Positions 6,180 through 6,790 of a stretch of 6,790 nt of DNA are shown piece after piece (positions within the stretch are counted from its first letter, which is position 1; the number at the start of each line of letters is the position of its first letter). A program made the position numbers and the translations under genes. This stretch comes from an uncultured Oscillibacter sp. (GTDB lineage: Bacteria > Bacillota > Clostridia > Oscillospirales > Oscillospiraceae), in NCBI GenBank assembly GCA_910585245.1, contig CAJUCO010000062.1:1-6790 (forward strand). Reading direction: 5' to 3'. Under the pieces are notes generated by a model. It had not been told where the DNA came from. It worked only from the letters and a program-made list of their open reading frames with translations, and did not search any database.

Positions 6180-6188
6180 TGTTATAAT
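6180..6188 (+). promoter_or_regulatory. Extended -10 promoter of the divergent acidic protein gene
   Basis: TGTTATAAT on the plus strand: a perfect TATAAT (6183-6188) with the TG of an extended -10 element. The best -35 candidate at 17-bp spacing is TGGAAT (6160-6165), which is poor, but an extended -10 reduces the need for one. The predicted start near 6195 leaves a leader of about 45 nt. Confidence 0.6.
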
Positions 6189-6241
6189 CATGCTGTATGT
6201 TAAAATCAACCGCCACCGGCGCTGTGAGGAGGGGCCTGCTC

Positions 6242-6655
6242 ATGAAAATCGAGTTGACGGAACGGCAGTACCGCTACTTGTTGGACCTGGTCTACATAGG
6301 CAACTGGGTCCTCAATTCCACCCGAGAGGATGACCGCATCAAAGAATATGATCAGGTGGAGAGTCTAATTTTCTCCCACTGCCTCCGGCACGGTATGGGG
6401 AAGCTGGTGGAGTTATACCAGGGGGAGCTGATTCCCTCCCGTGCCTTCGCCAACGGCGGTATCCACGAGGCTATTGAGAATTACGAAGATGTGGTTTTCT
6501 ATGAGATTCTGGCGGAGGAACTGGCCCTGAGGGACCTGGACGGCGAGCCTTTGACCCGCGAAAACTACGGGGCCTTGATGGAGCGGATCGACACCTATCT
6601 GGATGAGTTTGACGAACACGGAACAGAGCACATCTCCATCGACCTGGACGAATAG
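6242..6655 (+). CDS. Highly acidic small cytoplasmic protein, function unknown
   Basis: A 137-residue protein that I cannot tie to a characterised family. ATG at 6242-6244 follows a GAGGAGGGG ribosome binding site; an in-frame ATG at 6197 has none and is less likely. The product has 32 Asp/Glu against 12 Lys/Arg, no signal peptide and no membrane span. It looks all-helical: an N-terminal helix pair beginning LTERQYRYLLDLVYIGNWVLN (6-25 region), a central helical block around EAIENYEDVVFYEILAEELALRDL (76-99 region, in two pieces) and a very acidic tail (DEFDEHGTEHISIDLDE). The opening LTERQY..LL.LVYIG.W resembles uncharacterised small proteins I have seen in Clostridia. It is the only plus-strand gene, divergent from murI, with its own promoter. 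Confidence 0.85.
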   Translation: MKIELTERQYRYLLDLVYIGNWVLNSTREDDRIKEYDQVESLIFSHCLRHGMGKLVELYQGELIPSRAFANGGIHEAIENYEDVVFYEILAEELALRDLDGEPLTRENYGALMERIDTYLDEFDEHGTEHISIDLDE

Positions 6656-6663
6656 TTCTCCCC

Positions 6664-6685
6664 GTGTTTTCCGCACAACACTTTT
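6664..6685 (+). terminator. Weak intrinsic terminator after the acidic protein gene
   Basis: Nine nucleotides after the stop codon, GTGTT (6664-6668) can pair with AACAC (6677-6681) around an 8-nt loop, directly followed by TTTT (6682-6685). The stem is only 5 bp and not GC-rich, so termination may be partial or depend on the palindrome downstream. Confidence 0.35.
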
Positions 6686-6720
6686 CTGTCAAATCGCTCT
6701 TCGCACATTTTGACAAACTG

Positions 6721-6752
6721 ACCGCCTGCCGTGCATATGCACGGCAGGCGGT
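6721..6752. terminator. Perfect 32-bp palindrome, probable bidirectional terminator
   Basis: The 32 bases at 6721-6752 equal their own reverse complement, with arms beginning ACCGCCTGCC and centre GTGCATATGCAC. As RNA it makes a 13-14 bp hairpin with a 4-6 nt loop on either strand. It is followed on the plus strand by TCTCTC and on the minus strand by CAGTTTGTC, so the T-runs are poor on both sides. A shared terminator with a gene beyond the right edge is the likeliest role; a dimer-binding operator is the alternative. Confidence 0.5.
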
Positions 6753-6762
6753 TCTCTCATAT

Positions 6763-6784
6763 GGGACCGGCGCAGTCCGGTCTC
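6763..6784. repeat. Short inverted repeat at right edge
   Basis: GGGACCGG (6763-6770) pairs with CCGGTCTC (6777-6784) with one G-U pair and a 6-nt loop. It lies 10 nt past the 32-bp palindrome and close to the window end, so what it belongs to cannot be seen. No T-run follows within the window. Confidence 0.35.
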
Positions 6785-6790
6785 AACAGC

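Noticed and set aside
6033..6209. N-terminal extension of MurI by 59 residues
   Set aside because: The extension would cover the predicted promoter, lacks similarity to racemases, and the GTG at 6030-6032 has a well-placed ribosome binding site.
6077..6700. CAAATCGCTCT present at 6077-6087 and 6690-6700, flanking the acidic protein gene like direct repeats
   Set aside because: Several exact 11-base repeats are expected by chance in a window of this size, and there is no mobility gene or target-site pattern to support an inserted element.

Overview
The window is a compact, roughly 60% GC stretch of chromosome. Protein families, gene order and strong GGAGG ribosome binding sites point to a low-GC-phylum but GC-rich Bacillota, most likely a gut Clostridia of the Oscillospiraceae type (Flavonifractor/Lawsonibacter-like). 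That placement is inferred from sequence character, not from a database search. There is no rRNA, tRNA, CRISPR array, insertion sequence or phage gene.

Layout, left to right. (1) Positions 1-1950, minus strand, read right to left: an XpaC-family membrane-anchored protein, a start-less 47-codon open stretch, a 68-residue double-membrane-span protein and the first 293 codons of TelA, which runs off the left edge. This is the xpaC-telA stress-resistance pair with extra small reading frames inserted. A consensus sigma-A promoter sits at 2136-2165, followed by an unusually long (about 180 nt) structured leader. (2) Positions 2197-2886: a single-gene unit for a DUF6512 polytopic membrane protein, with its own promoter and an intrinsic terminator starting in its stop codon. 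(3) Positions 2938-6125: the operon murI - DUF1934 (YwiB-like) - argS, transcribed leftward. murI and the DUF1934 gene overlap by 14 nt, argS follows 30 nt later, and a strong terminator lies right behind argS. (4) Positions 6183-6752, plus strand: a divergently transcribed, very acidic 137-residue protein of unknown function, followed by a weak terminator and then a perfect 32-bp palindrome.

How the genes work together: MurI supplies D-glutamate for peptidoglycan and ArgS charges tRNA-Arg. The small beta-barrel DUF1934 protein between them has no assigned function, but its neighbourhood with argS is also known from Bacillus. XpaC and TelA are paired in many Bacillota and are linked to resistance to tellurite and to envelope-acting agents, so the small membrane protein between them is a candidate third component.

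Most of the window is ordinary housekeeping. The parts most worth a second look are the xpaC leader, the two small frames inside the xpaC-telA operon, the Asn-to-Gly change beside the catalytic cysteine of MurI, the orphan acidic protein opposite murI, and the long palindrome at the right end.
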